Origin: Bacillus thermotolerans
GTDB lineage: Bacteria; Bacillota; Bacilli; Bacillales; Domibacillaceae
DNA length: 64,000 nucleotides
Direction: 5' to 3'
Assembly: GCF_000812025.2 (NCBI RefSeq)
Contig: NZ_JWJE02000001.1
Coordinates: 62,001-126,000, forward strand
The translations under genes were made by a program, and so were the position numbers. The notes under the pieces are model-generated. The model did no database searches and was not told the DNA's origin. It saw only the letters and a program-made list of their open reading frames with translations. This document shows positions 23,460 to 34,287 of the stretch, one piece after another. How positions within the stretch are numbered: position 1 is the first letter of the stretch; each line of letters opens with the position of its first letter.

Positions 23460-23483
23460 TTGTGAAGCAATTCTGCTTCGCAA
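23460..23483. repeat. Operator-like inverted repeat
   Basis: TTGTGAAGCA-ATTC-TGCTTCGCAA, 10-bp arms with one mismatch, between the cationic peptide gene and ykrA. No T tract follows on either strand, so a protein-binding site is more likely than a terminator. Confidence 0.5.
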
Positions 23484-23643
23484 TCCTCAAAACAGTTCCT
23501 TATGCTTACTTTTATTATGGCCGATTGTGCATTGGATTATTTGCTCGTATTTTGGCAGCTGTTGTCATGGTTGGTGTTTAATTGACTTTTTTCAAAAGTT
23601 GAGATAGCTTGAAAAGGAGAAAAAGCGGGGAGGAGCTGCTTGT

Positions 23644-24414
23644 ATGACGAAAATTGCTTTCTTTGATATAGATGGGACATTGCTTAATCATGATAAGAAG
23701 CTGCCTTCTGCTACAAAAGAAGCGGTTAAGCGATTGAGGGACAATGGAGTATACACAGCCATTGCTACGGGGAGAGCGCCTTTTATGTTTGAGGACTTGC
23801 GAGAGGAGCTGGATATTCACTCGTTCGTCAGCTTTAATGGTCAATACGTGGTGTTTGAGGAAGAGGTTGTTTATTTGAACCCGCTGGCGGCTGATTCGCT
23901 TGACAGGCTATACCGGCATGCGGAAGAGCGAAATCATTCACTTGTTTATATGACCGAGTCACATATGAAAGCGAACCGTCCGGACGATACATATATAGCC
24001 GAAAGCATTTCAAGCTTGAAATTTCCTTATCCAGACTTGCATCCGGATCTTTATAAGGAGCAAGAACTGTATCAGACGCTGGTGTTCTGCAAGGAAGAGG
24101 AGGAAGAGTATTATCGGGAACAGTTCCCTGAATTTTCTTTTATCCGCTGGCATCCATATTCGCTTGACATTCTTCCGAGAGGCGGATCGAAGGCGGAGGG
24201 TATCAAAAAGCTGATGGACCGGCTTGACTTTAAAATGGAAGATGTATATGCATTCGGAGATGGGCTGAATGATATAGAAATGCTAAAAGTGGCAGGAACA
24301 GGCGTTGCTATGGGCAATGCTCATCCAAAGGTGAAGGAAGCTGCCGACCTCGTAACGGCTGATGTAGCAGAAGATGGTATTTATCATGCGTTAAAAAAGC
24401 TTGAGCTTATATAA
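23644..24414 (+). CDS. ykrA: HAD-superfamily Cof-type phosphatase YkrA
   Basis: Cytoplasmic haloacid-dehalogenase-fold phosphatase with a C2 cap, 256 residues. FDIDGTLLNHD (nucleophile Asp about residue 8), TGRAP and GDGLNDIEML (motif IV) are intact. B. subtilis YkrA is of the same type and place; related enzymes hydrolyse sugar phosphates or flavin precursors, and the substrate is not evident. GAGGAG precedes the ATG. Confidence 0.9.
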   Translation: MTKIAFFDIDGTLLNHDKKLPSATKEAVKRLRDNGVYTAIATGRAPFMFEDLREELDIHSFVSFNGQYVVFEEEVVYLNPLAADSLDRLYRHAEERNHSLVYMTESHMKANRPDDTYIAESISSLKFPYPDLHPDLYKEQELYQTLVFCKEEEEEYYREQFPEFSFIRWHPYSLDILPRGGSKAEGIKKLMDRLDFKMEDVYAFGDGLNDIEMLKVAGTGVAMGNAHPKVKEAADLVTADVAEDGIYHALKKLELI

Positions 24415-24430
24415 TGACAATGATACGAGC

Positions 24431-24473
24431 AAAGAAGTGGCCGGCTGTTTTAGACAGCCGGCCACTTCTTTCT
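24431..24473. terminator. Bidirectional terminator between ykrA and def
   Basis: Perfect 18-bp stem (24431-24448/24454-24471) containing GTGGCCGGCTGT, followed by TTTC. Confidence 0.93.
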
Positions 24474-24476
24474 ATG

Positions 24477-25031
24477 TTATCTTTCGATAGGAGTAGAGTT
24501 TTGTGGAACAGCAAAAGGGTTTTGCGGATCAATATGGTCATAAAACATGACACCATTTAAATGATCAATCTCATGCTGAACAACAATGGCCGGCATTCCC
24601 TTTAGTCGAATCTTGAATTCATTCCCTTCAAGATCTGCAGCCTTGACGGTTACCCTCGCGTACCGGTGTACGTAACCAGGAACCTCCCTGTCGACAGAGA
24701 GGCACCCTTCCCCAGAAGCTAAATATGCTTGCTCCACAGAATGACTGACAATCTTAGGATTAATCAATACATAGCTGAATAGCTGGCCTCTTTCATCATA
24801 GACATGGACGGCAATCATCCGTTTAGAAACGGCGATTTGAGGAGCAGCTAGGCCAACACCTGGACGAAGGCCGTACTTTTGTGAGACTTCGGGATCTTGA
24901 CTGTTTTTTACGTATTCAAGCAGGCTTTCTGCTATTTTTTTATCTTCTTCGTTTAAAGGCAACGCCACGTCTTTTGCTTTTTCTCTTAAAACGGGATGAC
25001 CTTCACGTATAATATCATTCATTGTGATCAT
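24477..25031 (-). CDS. def: Peptide deformylase
   Basis: Removes the N-formyl group from nascent proteins. Type-2 (Firmicute) enzyme of 184 residues with the three motifs GVGLAAPQI (about residue 59), EGCLS (metal cysteine) and [10 protein letters not shown] (metal histidines). It corresponds in place to B. subtilis defB (ykrB). GAAGGT precedes the ATG. Confidence 0.96.
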   Translation of the reverse strand: MITMNDIIREGHPVLREKAKDVALPLNEEDKKIAESLLEYVKNSQDPEVSQKYGLRPGVGLAAPQIAVSKRMIAVHVYDERGQLFSYVLINPKIVSHSVEQAYLASGEGCLSVDREVPGYVHRYARVTVKAADLEGNEFKIRLKGMPAIVVQHEIDHLNGVMFYDHIDPQNPFAVPQNSTPIER

Positions 25032-25201
25032 ATAGGTACCTTCCTTCTATTCATCAATTCCTATGGTTAGTGTATCAAAAAAAAGAAATGTTGTTAATGA
25101 GTGAGCAAAGGTTTCAGAAAAAGTGTGAAAAGGGTATGGAAAAAGAGGAAAATCCCGTATGATACATAAGTAAGAGAAGTCAGGGCATGGGGGGAAGCAG
25201 G

Positions 25202-25834
25202 ATGAATAAAAAAGTAATTATGTCCATCGCTTCGGCTGCTTGTTTACTAGCCGCCTGCGGTGGAACGCCTGAAGAGCAGGCGGTGGATGTATTTGAAGAA
25301 GCGGCACAAGCTGAAAGTGAGTTTGTAAAGCAGCAAGAGACGCTTTCTGATTTAGAGAAGAAAGAGCAAAATATCTTTCAGGATATGATGGCTGTCAGCA
25401 AGGAGGAAGAAAGCAAGATAAAGGAGCTTGGTGAAGAAGCGGACAAGATATTAAAGGAACGCGCCGAAGTGTTTGCTAAGGAACAGGAGGCAATGGAGAA
25501 GTCTGCATCCGCTATAGAGGAGCTGGATGAACTTGGCAATATAGAGGGTGAACGGCTAAATGAGCAGCTGGGCGAGCTTCGGAAAACAGCAGGAGCCCGA
25601 TATAAAGAGTATGATGAAATTGAGACTCTCTATACGGAGAACATTGAGCTGAATGAGAAGCTTTTCGATATGATGGAAGACAAAGAGGCTAAGCTGAAGG
25701 ATGTAGAAGAACAGCTGGAGAAAATTAATGCCGGCAGTGAAAAGCTTATACAGGCTAATGAGAAGTTTAACCAGCTCACCAACCAATTTAATAAACAACG
25801 GGCAGCTTTCGAAGAAGCCTTATCAAAGAGCTAG
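25202..25834 (+). CDS. ykyA: YkyA-type coiled-coil lipoprotein
   Basis: Secreted, lipid-anchored protein of about 210 residues. A signal peptide ends in the lipobox LLAAC (Cys near residue 18), then the mature part is almost entirely charged coiled coil (FVKQQETLSDLEKKEQ, LKDVEEQLEKINAGSEK). It is the YkyA family beside def and pdhA in Bacillus, of unknown function, exposed on the outer face of the membrane. The ATG at 25202 is preferred over 25187, since GGGGGAAG fits it and the signal peptide then starts MNKKV. Confidence 0.88.
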   Translation: MNKKVIMSIASAACLLAACGGTPEEQAVDVFEEAAQAESEFVKQQETLSDLEKKEQNIFQDMMAVSKEEESKIKELGEEADKILKERAEVFAKEQEAMEKSASAIEELDELGNIEGERLNEQLGELRKTAGARYKEYDEIETLYTENIELNEKLFDMMEDKEAKLKDVEEQLEKINAGSEKLIQANEKFNQLTNQFNKQRAAFEEALSKS

Positions 25835-25850
25835 TCAGCTGATGAGACTG

Positions 25851-25881
25851 AAAACCGGGAAGGAAATTCCCGGTTTTTTTT
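25851..25881 (+). terminator. Terminator of ykyA
   Basis: AAAACCGGGA/TCCCGGTTTT stem with an 8-nt loop, then TTTTTCTTC. Confidence 0.9.
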
Positions 25882-27354
<1,473 letters not shown>

Positions 27355-27357
27355 GCC

Positions 27358-28335
27358 ATGGCGCAAATGACAATGATCCAAGCTATTACGGACGCTCTGC
27401 GTACAGAACTGAAGAATGATGAGAATGTTCTCGTCTTTGGAGAGGATGTTGGGGTGAACGGAGGGGTTTTCCGCGCGACGGAAGGCCTTCAAAAGGAATT
27501 CGGAGAGGACCGCGTATTTGATACGCCGCTTGCAGAGTCAGGTATTGGAGGGCTAGCAGTTGGTCTTTCGCTGCAAGGTTTCCGTCCGGTGCCGGAAATT
27601 CAGTTTTTCGGCTTCGTATATGAAGTAATGGATGCTATCAGCGGTCAGCTTGCTCGTATGCGCTATCGTTCAGGTGGGGTGTACTCAGCACCAGTAACCA
27701 TCCGCTCCCCATTCGGAGGCGGAGTATTTACTCCCGAGCTTCATGCAGATAGTTTAGAAGGACTCGTAGCACAGCAGCCAGGGTTGAAGGTGGTCATTCC
27801 ATCTTCTCCGTACGACGCAAAAGGACTGTTGATTTCAGCTATTCGTGACAACGATCCAGTCATCTTCCTTGAGCACATGAAATTGTATCGTTCGTTCCGT
27901 CAAGAAGTGCCGGAAGAGGAGTATACGATCCCTCTTGGCAAGGCAGAGGTGAAAAGGGAAGGGAAGGACCTTTCTATCATTTCTTATGGTGCGATGGTTC
28001 ATGAGTCCATTAAGGCAGCAGAAGAGCTGGAGAAAGAAGGGTATTCTGTAGAAGTCATTGACTTACGTACTGTTCAGCCGCTAGATGTAGAAACAATTGT
28101 CGCTTCTGTCGAGAAGACCGGACGTGCAATTGTCGTACAAGAAGCACAGAAGCAAGCAGGTATTGCGGCAAATGTAGTAGCGGAAATTAATGACCGGGCG
28201 ATCCTAAGCTTAGAAGCACCTGTACTTCGTGTAACTGCTCCTGATACGGTTTATCCATTCTCACAAGCTGAACCGGTTTGGCTGCCGAACTTTAAAGATG
28301 TTATTGAAACAGCGAAAAAAGTGCTTGAGTTTTAA
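27358..28335 (+). CDS. pdhB: Pyruvate dehydrogenase E1 component, beta subunit
   Basis: Transketolase-like E1 beta subunit of 325 residues. [15 protein letters not shown] (about residues 27-41), [14 protein letters not shown], and [17 protein letters not shown] are typical; the C-terminal transketolase domain ends [26 protein letters not shown] precedes the ATG, only a few bases after pdhA, in keeping with coupled translation of the two subunits. Confidence 0.98.
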   Translation: MAQMTMIQAITDALRTELKNDENVLVFGEDVGVNGGVFRATEGLQKEFGEDRVFDTPLAESGIGGLAVGLSLQGFRPVPEIQFFGFVYEVMDAISGQLARMRYRSGGVYSAPVTIRSPFGGGVFTPELHADSLEGLVAQQPGLKVVIPSSPYDAKGLLISAIRDNDPVIFLEHMKLYRSFRQEVPEEEYTIPLGKAEVKREGKDLSIISYGAMVHESIKAAEELEKEGYSVEVIDLRTVQPLDVETIVASVEKTGRAIVVQEAQKQAGIAANVVAEINDRAILSLEAPVLRVTAPDTVYPFSQAEPVWLPNFKDVIETAKKVLEF

Positions 28336-28405
28336 TCCTGTTTTAAACAGGTAATGCTCGGCTGTTTGCTTTGAGAATTAATTATTATTTAGGAGGATGA
28401 AGACG

Positions 28406-29758
28406 TTGGCATATGAATTTAAATTACCCGATATCGGAGAAGGAATTCATGAAGGCGAAATTGTCAAATGGTTTGTCAAGCCAGGCGACAAGATCGCAGA
28501 AGATGATGTCCTTTGTGAAGTTCAGAACGACAAAGCAGTTGTAGAGATTCCCTCTCCAGTAGAAGGAACGGTGGAAGATATCGTAGTAGACGAGGGGACA
28601 GTTGCTGTCGTAGGCGATGTGCTAATCAAAATCGATGCGCCTGGATATGAAAATGAAGGCAGCGCTGAAGAGAAGACGGAAGAGCAAGTGCAATCAACTG
28701 CTGAGAAGGGTCAAGACCTCGATAAAGAGGAAGCGCCTATGCAACAGGCAGACGGGGCGACAGGTGCAGGTGAGCAGCCAGCAGCTGAAGCAGAAAAGGC
28801 TCAGGCAGAAGTAGACCCGAACCGTCGTGTTATCGCTATGCCATCCGTACGCAAATATGCACGTGATAACGATGTGGATATTCGTCAGGTTGCCGGCTCC
28901 GGGAAGAATGGACGTGTCTTGAAGGAAGATATCGACAGCTTCCTTGCAGGCGGCCAACCAACGGAAGAAAAGGCGGTTGAACAAACGGAAAAGGCTGCAG
29001 AAGAGAAGACAGAAGCAGCACCGAATAAAGCTAAAGCTGTTGTGCCTGAAGGCGCCTTCCCTGAAACAAGGGAGAAAATGAGCGGTATTCGCAAGGCAAT
29101 TGCGAAAGCGATGGTTAACTCTAAGCATACGGCCCCACATGTTACTTTAATGGACGAAGTAGAAGTCTCTAAGCTTTGGGATCACCGCAAGAAATTTAAG
29201 GCAGTGGCTGAGGAAAAAGGAATAAAGCTGACTTTCCTTCCTTATGTAGTGAAAGCATTAACGAGCGCGCTGCGTGAATACCCGGTGCTAAATGCATCGA
29301 TTGATGATGAAACCGAAGAGATTATCCAGAAGCATTATTACAACATCGGCATTGCAGCAGATACGGACAAAGGTTTGCTCGTGCCGGTAGTGAAAAATGC
29401 GGATAGTAAGCCAATGTTTGCAATTTCGGCTGAAATCAACGAATTAGCCGATAAAGCACGAAGCGGCAAGCTGTCACCAGATGAAATGAAGGGTGCTTCT
29501 TGCACAATTACCAATATCGGTTCCGCAGGTGGTCAATGGTTTACTCCAGTTATTAATCATCCTGAAGCAGCTATTCTTGGTATCGGCCGTATTGCTGAAA
29601 AACCAATCGTAAAAAATGGTGAAATTATAGCTGCACCTGTGTTAGCATTATCATTGAGCTTTGACCATCGTTTAATTGACGGTGCAACTGCTCAAAATGC
29701 GCTTAACCACATCAAGCGTTTGTTAAATGACCCAGAACTTTTATTAATGGAGGCGTAA
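28406..29758 (+). CDS. pdhC: Dihydrolipoamide acetyltransferase (E2) of pyruvate dehydrogenase
   Basis: Core of the complex, 450 residues. A single lipoyl domain (K43 in VQNDKAVVE), an Ala/Glu-rich linker, the peripheral subunit-binding domain ([18 protein letters not shown], about 134-170) and the catalytic domain ending [10 protein letters not shown] are present. The start is TTG at 28406, which has AGGAGG 9 nt upstream and gives [11 protein letters not shown] as in B. subtilis; the ATG at 28397 touches the ribosome site. A 70-bp gap separates it from pdhB. Confidence 0.97.
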   Translation: MAYEFKLPDIGEGIHEGEIVKWFVKPGDKIAEDDVLCEVQNDKAVVEIPSPVEGTVEDIVVDEGTVAVVGDVLIKIDAPGYENEGSAEEKTEEQVQSTAEKGQDLDKEEAPMQQADGATGAGEQPAAEAEKAQAEVDPNRRVIAMPSVRKYARDNDVDIRQVAGSGKNGRVLKEDIDSFLAGGQPTEEKAVEQTEKAAEEKTEAAPNKAKAVVPEGAFPETREKMSGIRKAIAKAMVNSKHTAPHVTLMDEVEVSKLWDHRKKFKAVAEEKGIKLTFLPYVVKALTSALREYPVLNASIDDETEEIIQKHYYNIGIAADTDKGLLVPVVKNADSKPMFAISAEINELADKARSGKLSPDEMKGASCTITNIGSAGGQWFTPVINHPEAAILGIGRIAEKPIVKNGEIIAAPVLALSLSFDHRLIDGATAQNALNHIKRLLNDPELLLMEA

Positions 29759-29762
29759 TACA

Positions 29763-31172
29763 ATGGTAGTAGGAGATTTTGCAGTTGAAACAGACACAAT
29801 TGTTGTCGGTGCCGGTCCTGGTGGATATGTAGCAGCTATTCGTGCTGCGCAGCTCGGACAAAAAGTAACAATTGTCGAAAAAGGTGAACTCGGCGGCGTT
29901 TGTCTAAACGTTGGCTGTATCCCTTCAAAAGCCTTATTAACAGCAGCTCATCGTTACGAGCAAGCGAAACATTCCGATGACATGGGTATCGGTGCTGAGA
30001 ACGTTACAGTGGACTTCAGCAAAGTGCAAAAGTGGAAAGCTGGCGTTGTTAAGAAGTTAACTGGCGGTGTTGAAGGCCTGCTCAAAGGAAATAAAGTAGA
30101 TATCGTTCGCGGAGAAGCTTACTTTGTAGACAGCAACACACTTCGTGTAATGGATGAAAACTCTGCTCAAACATATAAATTCAAAAATGCTATTGTAGCA
30201 ACAGGATCTCGTCCAATCGAAATTCCTAACTTTAAATTCTCTGATCGCGTTATCAACTCTACAGGTGCATTAGCGCTTGAAGAAGTACCGAATAAAATGG
30301 TCGTTGTTGGCGGAGGCTACATCGGTGCAGAGCTTTCTACCGCTTTTGCTAACTTCGGTACGGAAGTAACTATCCTTGAAGGTGCCAATGAAATCTTAGG
30401 CGGCTTCGAAAAGCAAATGTCTGCCCTTGTAAAACGCAGCCTCAAGAAAAAAGGCGTAAAAGTTGTCACAAAGGCAATGGCTAAGTCTGCTGAGGAAACT
30501 GATAACGGCGTTATCGTTACTTATGAAGCTGGCGGAAAAGAAGAGAAAATCGAAGCGGATTACGTGCTTGTAACAGTGGGACGCAGACCAAACACTGAAG
30601 AGCTTGGCTTAGAAGAAGCTGGTGTGAAAATTTCAGAAAAAGGCTTAATTGAAATTGACAAGCAATGCCGTACAAGTGTGTCCAGCATCTATGCAATTGG
30701 TGACATTGTACAAGGCTCTCCATTAGCTCATAAAGCTTCTTACGAAGGAAAAATCGCTGCTGAAGCAATCGCAGGACAACGTTCTGAAATCGATTATCTA
30801 GCTATTCCAGCAGTATGCTTCACTGAACCTGAATTAGCAACTGTTGGCTATTCAGAAGCGGAAGCAAAAGAAGAAGGTTTAGAAGTAACAGCAGCGAAAT
30901 TCCCATTTGCGGCAAACGGCCGTGCATTAGCACTTAACAGCACAGATGGATTCGTTAAGCTTGTTACACGCAAAGAGGATGGATTGATTGTTGGTGCACA
31001 AATTGCTGGAACTGGTGCTTCTGACATGATCGCTGAGATCGGGCTTGCAATCGAAGCTGGTATGACAGCGGAAGATGTAGCAATGACGATCCACGCTCAT
31101 CCAACTCTAGGTGAAATGACCATGGAAGCAGCAGAGGTTGCCCTTGGTTCACCAATTCACATTGTAAAATAA
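29763..31172 (+). CDS. pdhD: Dihydrolipoamide dehydrogenase (E3)
   Basis: FAD-dependent oxidoreductase of 469 residues that re-oxidises the lipoyl arm and makes NADH. The FAD motif [19 protein letters not shown] and the redox pair [12 protein letters not shown] (C47, C52) are present. The NAD motif [20 protein letters not shown] and the interface HAHPTLGE (catalytic His-Glu) complete it. Last gene of the operon, followed by a compound terminator. Confidence 0.98.
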   Translation: MVVGDFAVETDTIVVGAGPGGYVAAIRAAQLGQKVTIVEKGELGGVCLNVGCIPSKALLTAAHRYEQAKHSDDMGIGAENVTVDFSKVQKWKAGVVKKLTGGVEGLLKGNKVDIVRGEAYFVDSNTLRVMDENSAQTYKFKNAIVATGSRPIEIPNFKFSDRVINSTGALALEEVPNKMVVVGGGYIGAELSTAFANFGTEVTILEGANEILGGFEKQMSALVKRSLKKKGVKVVTKAMAKSAEETDNGVIVTYEAGGKEEKIEADYVLVTVGRRPNTEELGLEEAGVKISEKGLIEIDKQCRTSVSSIYAIGDIVQGSPLAHKASYEGKIAAEAIAGQRSEIDYLAIPAVCFTEPELATVGYSEAEAKEEGLEVTAAKFPFAANGRALALNSTDGFVKLVTRKEDGLIVGAQIAGTGASDMIAEIGLAIEAGMTAEDVAMTIHAHPTLGEMTMEAAEVALGSPIHIVK

Positions 31173-31182
31173 TACGTTTTTT

Positions 31183-31230
31183 GCTGCTGTAGCCAGCCGG
31201 ATTTTGTCCGGTCGCTGCAGCAGTTTTTTT
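31183..31230 (+). terminator. Compound terminator of the pdh operon
   Basis: A 10-bp outer stem (CTGCTG...CAGCAG) encloses a CCGGA/TCCGG inner stem; TTTTTTT follows. Confidence 0.85.
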
Positions 31231-31325
31231 GTGCATTCTTTCTTGGGAATTAGAAAGGCGGTTCAGTTAGGGAGAGGAAGGCCATAAGCTATATTAAATG
31301 AGGTCTTACGCTGGGGGGAGCATTC

Positions 31326-31565
31326 ATGAAATATTATATAGTAGTGTTAATTCATTTAATGATCTGGAGCTTTTACACACTGGCCGGCTGGTTATCAAAG
31401 GGGGACTCCAAACTGTTTCATGGCCTTCTATTTGTTATCTTCTTCTACCTCTGTTTAACTGCTGCACGAACCTTCCTGCCTTCCGGAAGACAGAGCATGG
31501 CTATGACATTGACAACACTGCTCCTCTATTGGACAGGCAAAGCGGTGGCAGATCAGATACTTTAG
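31326..31565 (+). CDS. Small membrane protein of unknown function
   Basis: Product of 79 residues with three hydrophobic stretches (YIVVLIHLMIWSFYTLAGWL, FHGLLFVIFFYLCLTAA, MTLTTLLLYWTG). No recognised motif. GGGGGGAG precedes the ATG. It sits between pdhD and a deacetylase lipoprotein gene 64 bp downstream and may be cotranscribed with the latter. Not found at this place in B. subtilis as I recall it. Confidence 0.65.
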   Translation: MKYYIVVLIHLMIWSFYTLAGWLSKGDSKLFHGLLFVIFFYLCLTAARTFLPSGRQSMAMTLTTLLLYWTGKAVADQIL

Positions 31566-31629
31566 TTGCTTTTTTCATTTGGCTTCATTTGGTAAAATGA
31601 AGCCAAATACAGGAAGGGAAGGAATACTC

Positions 31630-32454
31630 ATGCGAAAATGGTTAGGTATCTTGACTCTCTCGATTGCATTAGCTGGCTGCGGAGAGAATGCTGCTGAGGC
31701 TCCTGAAGAAAGTCAGCAAACGCCTCCTATACCGGAGGAACAGGCGAATAGTGAACAAGCCGAAGAAAAGGTGAGCGAGGAAGCAAAGGGGACACCAGCA
31801 GAAACACCACCTCTTTACCGGATAAACGAGCAGCTGTGGACAATTGAGCCGCTCCAAGATGCTAACCCTAAAGTTGCTCTCCTGACTATTGATGATGCTC
31901 CGGAGAATTATTCTTTAGAAATGGCAAAAACTCTTAAGGAATATGAAGTACCAGCTATCTTCTTTGTGAATGGTATGTTTCTCGAAGAAGAAGAGAGCAG
32001 GCAGATATTAAAGGAAATTGCACATATGGGCTTTGAAATCGGCAATCATACTTACTCCCACCAAAATTTAAAGAGCTTAACAGAAAAAGAGCAGCGTGAA
32101 GAGATTTTAAAAGTGAATAGAATGGTAGAGGAAATTACGGGTGAAAAGCCCATTTTCTTCCGTGCCCCTTTCGGCAGCAACACGGACTTTTCAAGAAAAA
32201 TCGTTCAGGAAGAGAATATGGTGCTAATGAATTGGACGTACGGCTACGATTGGGAAGAGGAATATATGGATGAAGCACCTTTGGCAAATATAATGGTTAA
32301 CACGCCTCTCTTGCAAAATGGTGCAAACCTGCTGATGCATGACAGGAAATGGACAAACGAGGCGCTCGACGATATCATTACCGGGCTGCGGCAGAAAGGA
32401 TATGAGTTTGTTGACCCTGCCGTGATCAAGAACGAACAGCAAACGGAAACATAA
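31630..32454 (+). CDS. Polysaccharide deacetylase family lipoprotein
   Basis: Exported, lipid-anchored NodB-fold enzyme of 274 residues. The signal peptide ends in lipobox ALAGC (about residue 18), then an acidic, low-complexity linker (about 19-65). The catalytic domain has TIDDAP (family TFDDGP, both aspartates kept), GNHTYSH (metal histidines), RAPFG, and LLMHD near the end. Likely acts on peptidoglycan or another glycan at the cell surface. The ATG at 31630 is chosen for GGGAAGGAAT upstream and because the signal peptide follows at once. No B. subtilis counterpart is at this position. Confidence 0.85.
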   Translation: MRKWLGILTLSIALAGCGENAAEAPEESQQTPPIPEEQANSEQAEEKVSEEAKGTPAETPPLYRINEQLWTIEPLQDANPKVALLTIDDAPENYSLEMAKTLKEYEVPAIFFVNGMFLEEEESRQILKEIAHMGFEIGNHTYSHQNLKSLTEKEQREEILKVNRMVEEITGEKPIFFRAPFGSNTDFSRKIVQEENMVLMNWTYGYDWEEEYMDEAPLANIMVNTPLLQNGANLLMHDRKWTNEALDDIITGLRQKGYEFVDPAVIKNEQQTET

Positions 32455-32474
32455 CCCGTTTGCTGTTCTTTTTA
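32434..32474 (+). terminator. Terminator of the deacetylase gene, overlapping its stop
   Basis: GAACAGCAAACGG/CCGTTTGCTGTTC, a 13-bp stem whose left arm lies inside the last codons, then TTTTTAT. Confidence 0.88.
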
Positions 32475-32533
32475 TATCTTTTATCTGGGAAATTAGAAAG
32501 GTTATAAGTAAGTTATTATTCCCAAAAAGTAAA

Positions 32534-32544
32534 TGTGTTATACA
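32534..32544 (+). promoter_or_regulatory. CcpN operator I upstream of SR1
   Basis: TGTGTTATACA matches the CcpN site TRTGHYATAYW at all 11 positions. It lies just upstream of the -35 box, as expected for this repressor. Confidence 0.8.
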
Positions 32545-32552
32545 ATTTAAGC

Positions 32553-32581
32553 TTGAATTATTTAATGTGTTATATTATTAT
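32553..32581 (+). promoter_or_regulatory. Sigma-A promoter of SR1
   Basis: TTGAAT (32553-32558), a 17-bp spacer and TATTAT (32576-32581); predicted start about 32588. Confidence 0.82.
32566..32576 (+). promoter_or_regulatory. CcpN operator II in the SR1 promoter spacer
   Basis: TGTGTTATATT, again 11 of 11, in the same orientation and 32 bp (three helical turns) from operator I. It overlaps the promoter spacer and the start of the -10. Confidence 0.8.
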
Positions 32582-32599
32582 TAAATTAAATAATGATAA

Positions 32600-32613
32600 G
32601 TTAAGCGTTTACA
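32600..32613 (+). promoter_or_regulatory. Possible cre site in the SR1 leader
   Basis: GTTAAGCGTTTACA matches the CcpA consensus TGWAANCGNTNWCA except at the first two positions. It lies just downstream of the predicted start, where CcpA would repress. Confidence 0.45.
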
Positions 32614-32634
32614 AATTTAGAAGGAGTGAAGAAA

Positions 32635-32751
32635 ATGGGAACAATCGTTTGTCAATCTTGCTTGAGTACAATGGATCACTTTGAAGATGAGAAAGTTTCT
32701 ATTTTATACTCTCATTGCGGCTGCGAAGAAGAGACCGAATTAGATGACTAA
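32635..32751 (+). CDS. sr1P: SR1P, GapA-binding peptide
   Basis: Peptide of 38 residues starting MGTIVCQSCLSTMDHFEDEK and rich in cysteine (C6, C9, C28, C30). The MGTIVCQ-C and FEDEKV elements match the SR1P family of Bacillales. In B. subtilis SR1P binds glyceraldehyde-3-phosphate dehydrogenase GapA and promotes its association with RNase J1, whose gene is also in this window. GAAGGAG precedes the ATG by 8 nt. The C-terminal half is shorter and more acidic than in B. subtilis as I recall it. Confidence 0.88.
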   Translation: MGTIVCQSCLSTMDHFEDEKVSILYSHCGCEEETELDD

Positions 32752-32775
32752 TAGAAAATAAATGAAACATCTAAA

Positions 32776-32813
32776 AAAGCTGGGAACAGATCATCTGCTC
32801 CCAGCTTTCTTGT
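32776..32813. terminator. Terminator shared by SR1 and speA
   Basis: A 15-bp stem with one mismatch (32776-32790/32794-32808). The T tract is stronger on the minus strand (speA) than on the plus strand. Confidence 0.85.
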
Positions 32814-32817
32814 GTAT

Positions 32818-34287
32818 TTAGACGATTGGCTTACGCTCTCTAATGACCCGCAGTGTTTTCAACTCATAGTCTTCCGGACCTTGAACAGGGAGGCCGGCCT
32901 CTTGGTTCCTGCGAATGTAAGTGAGGTTGTCCTCGGTAATAATCTCTCCAGGAATAAAAATCGGTATACCAGGCGGATAAACCATAATAAATTCAGCACT
33001 AATTCTTCCAGCGGATTCCTCAAAAGGTATAATCTCTGTATCTGCATAGAAGGCGTCGCGAGGCGACAGAGCTAATAGAGGGATGTCAGGAAGCAATACC
33101 TCTTGAAACTCCTTGTCAAGCGGCTGTTTGCATACATCAGCCATATGCTGGAGTGCCCGGATAAGCAAATCCGCTTCCCGCTCCGTGTCCCCAGGCGTGA
33201 CGATACAAAGCAGGTTGTACAGGTCGGAAAGCTCTACCTCGATGTTATAGTTTTCTCTCAGCCACATTTCAGCCTCGTGCCCTGTGATCCCTAGCTCTTT
33301 CACAAAAATAATCAGCTTCGTTGGATCAAAGTCATAGGTAGCTTTAGAGCTAAGTAAATCCTTACCTGGACAGTGCAAGTACGGAATTTCATTGATTTGC
33401 TTACGCATAGAGCGCGCTAATTGAATGGTCCCATCCAGTAGCTCTCTGCCTTCCATAGCGAGGCGCCGTCGAGCTGTATCTAGAGAAGCGAGCAGAATGT
33501 AAGAAGTCGAAGTTGTTGTCAGCATACTTAAGATAGACTGAATGCGATTTACGGAGACAAGACCTTCTCTTACATTCAGAATGGAGCTTTGTGTAAGGGA
33601 GCCGCCAAGCTTATGAACACTTGTAGCTGCCATATCGGCTCCTGCCTGCATGGCAGACAGAGGCAGCTCCTCATGGAAGTGAATATGCACACCGTGTGCT
33701 TCGTCTACAAGTACAGGCACATCAAAGGAGTGAGCAATTTCTACAATTTGCTGCAAATCACCCGAGATGCCGAAGTAGGTAGGGTTAATAACAAGAAGCC
33801 CTTTCGCATCTGGATGCTCCTTTAAGGCCCGTTCAACGGCTTCGGTTGTAATTCCATGTGATATGCCAAGCCTTTCATCGATTTCTGGGTGGATAAAGAT
33901 AGGAACTGCTCCAGAAAAGATAATGGCTGTCATGACGGATTTATGGACATTACGTGGAACGATAATCTTCTCTCCAGGTCCGCACACCGCCATGACCATC
34001 GTCATAATGGCCCCGCTCGTTCCTTGAACGGAAAAGAAGGTGTGGTCTGCTCCAAAGGCTTCTGCAGCTAAGTCCTGTGCTTGCTGGATAATCCCTTGAG
34101 GATGATGAAGGTCATCAAGCGGCGAAATGTTAATTAAATCGATGGACAAGGCATTTTCGCCGATGAATTCACGGAATTCAGGATCCATACCGCTTCCTTT
34201 TTTATGGCCTGGAATGTGGAACTGTACAGGATTTTTTTCTGCATGGGCTTTCAGTCCAGTAAAGAGGGGAGTAGTGCGCTGTGACAA
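32818..34287 (-). CDS. speA: Arginine decarboxylase
   Basis: PLP enzyme of the Orn/Lys/Arg decarboxylase class I fold, about 489 residues. It makes agmatine for polyamine synthesis. The PLP lysine is in TSVHKLGGSLTQSS; PVLVDEAHGVH holds the cofactor aspartate; the C-terminal domain has YPPGIPIFIPGE. The start is TTG at 34287 (MSQRTTPLF), nine bases after GAGGTG, matching the B. subtilis SpeA N terminus; the GTG at 34299 overlaps that ribosome site. Convergent with SR1. Confidence 0.94.
   Translation of the reverse strand: MSQRTTPLFTGLKAHAEKNPVQFHIPGHKKGSGMDPEFREFIGENALSIDLINISPLDDLHHPQGIIQQAQDLAAEAFGADHTFFSVQGTSGAIMTMVMAVCGPGEKIIVPRNVHKSVMTAIIFSGAVPIFIHPEIDERLGISHGITTEAVERALKEHPDAKGLLVINPTYFGISGDLQQIVEIAHSFDVPVLVDEAHGVHIHFHEELPLSAMQAGADMAATSVHKLGGSLTQSSILNVREGLVSVNRIQSILSMLTTTSTSYILLASLDTARRRLAMEGRELLDGTIQLARSMRKQINEIPYLHCPGKDLLSSKATYDFDPTKLIIFVKELGITGHEAEMWLRENYNIEVELSDLYNLLCIVTPGDTEREADLLIRALQHMADVCKQPLDKEFQEVLLPDIPLLALSPRDAFYADTEIIPFEESAGRISAEFIMVYPPGIPIFIPGEIITEDNLTYIRRNQEAGLPVQGPEDYELKTLRVIRERKPIV

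Larger units (their letters stand above)
32588..32813 (+). ncRNA. sr1: Dual-function RNA SR1 (encodes SR1P)
   Basis: An inferred transcript of about 225 nt from the CcpN-flanked promoter to the terminator at 32776-32813, placed between the pdh operon and speA exactly as SR1 is in B. subtilis. There SR1 base-pairs with ahrC mRNA, the arginine catabolism activator, and also codes for SR1P. Base-pairing to ahrC cannot be tested here because ahrC is outside the window. Confidence 0.8.

Noticed and set aside
28694-29140. 148-codon open frame on the minus strand inside pdhC
   Set aside because: Shadow of the Ala/Glu-rich linker of pdhC; no start signals and no coherent protein features.
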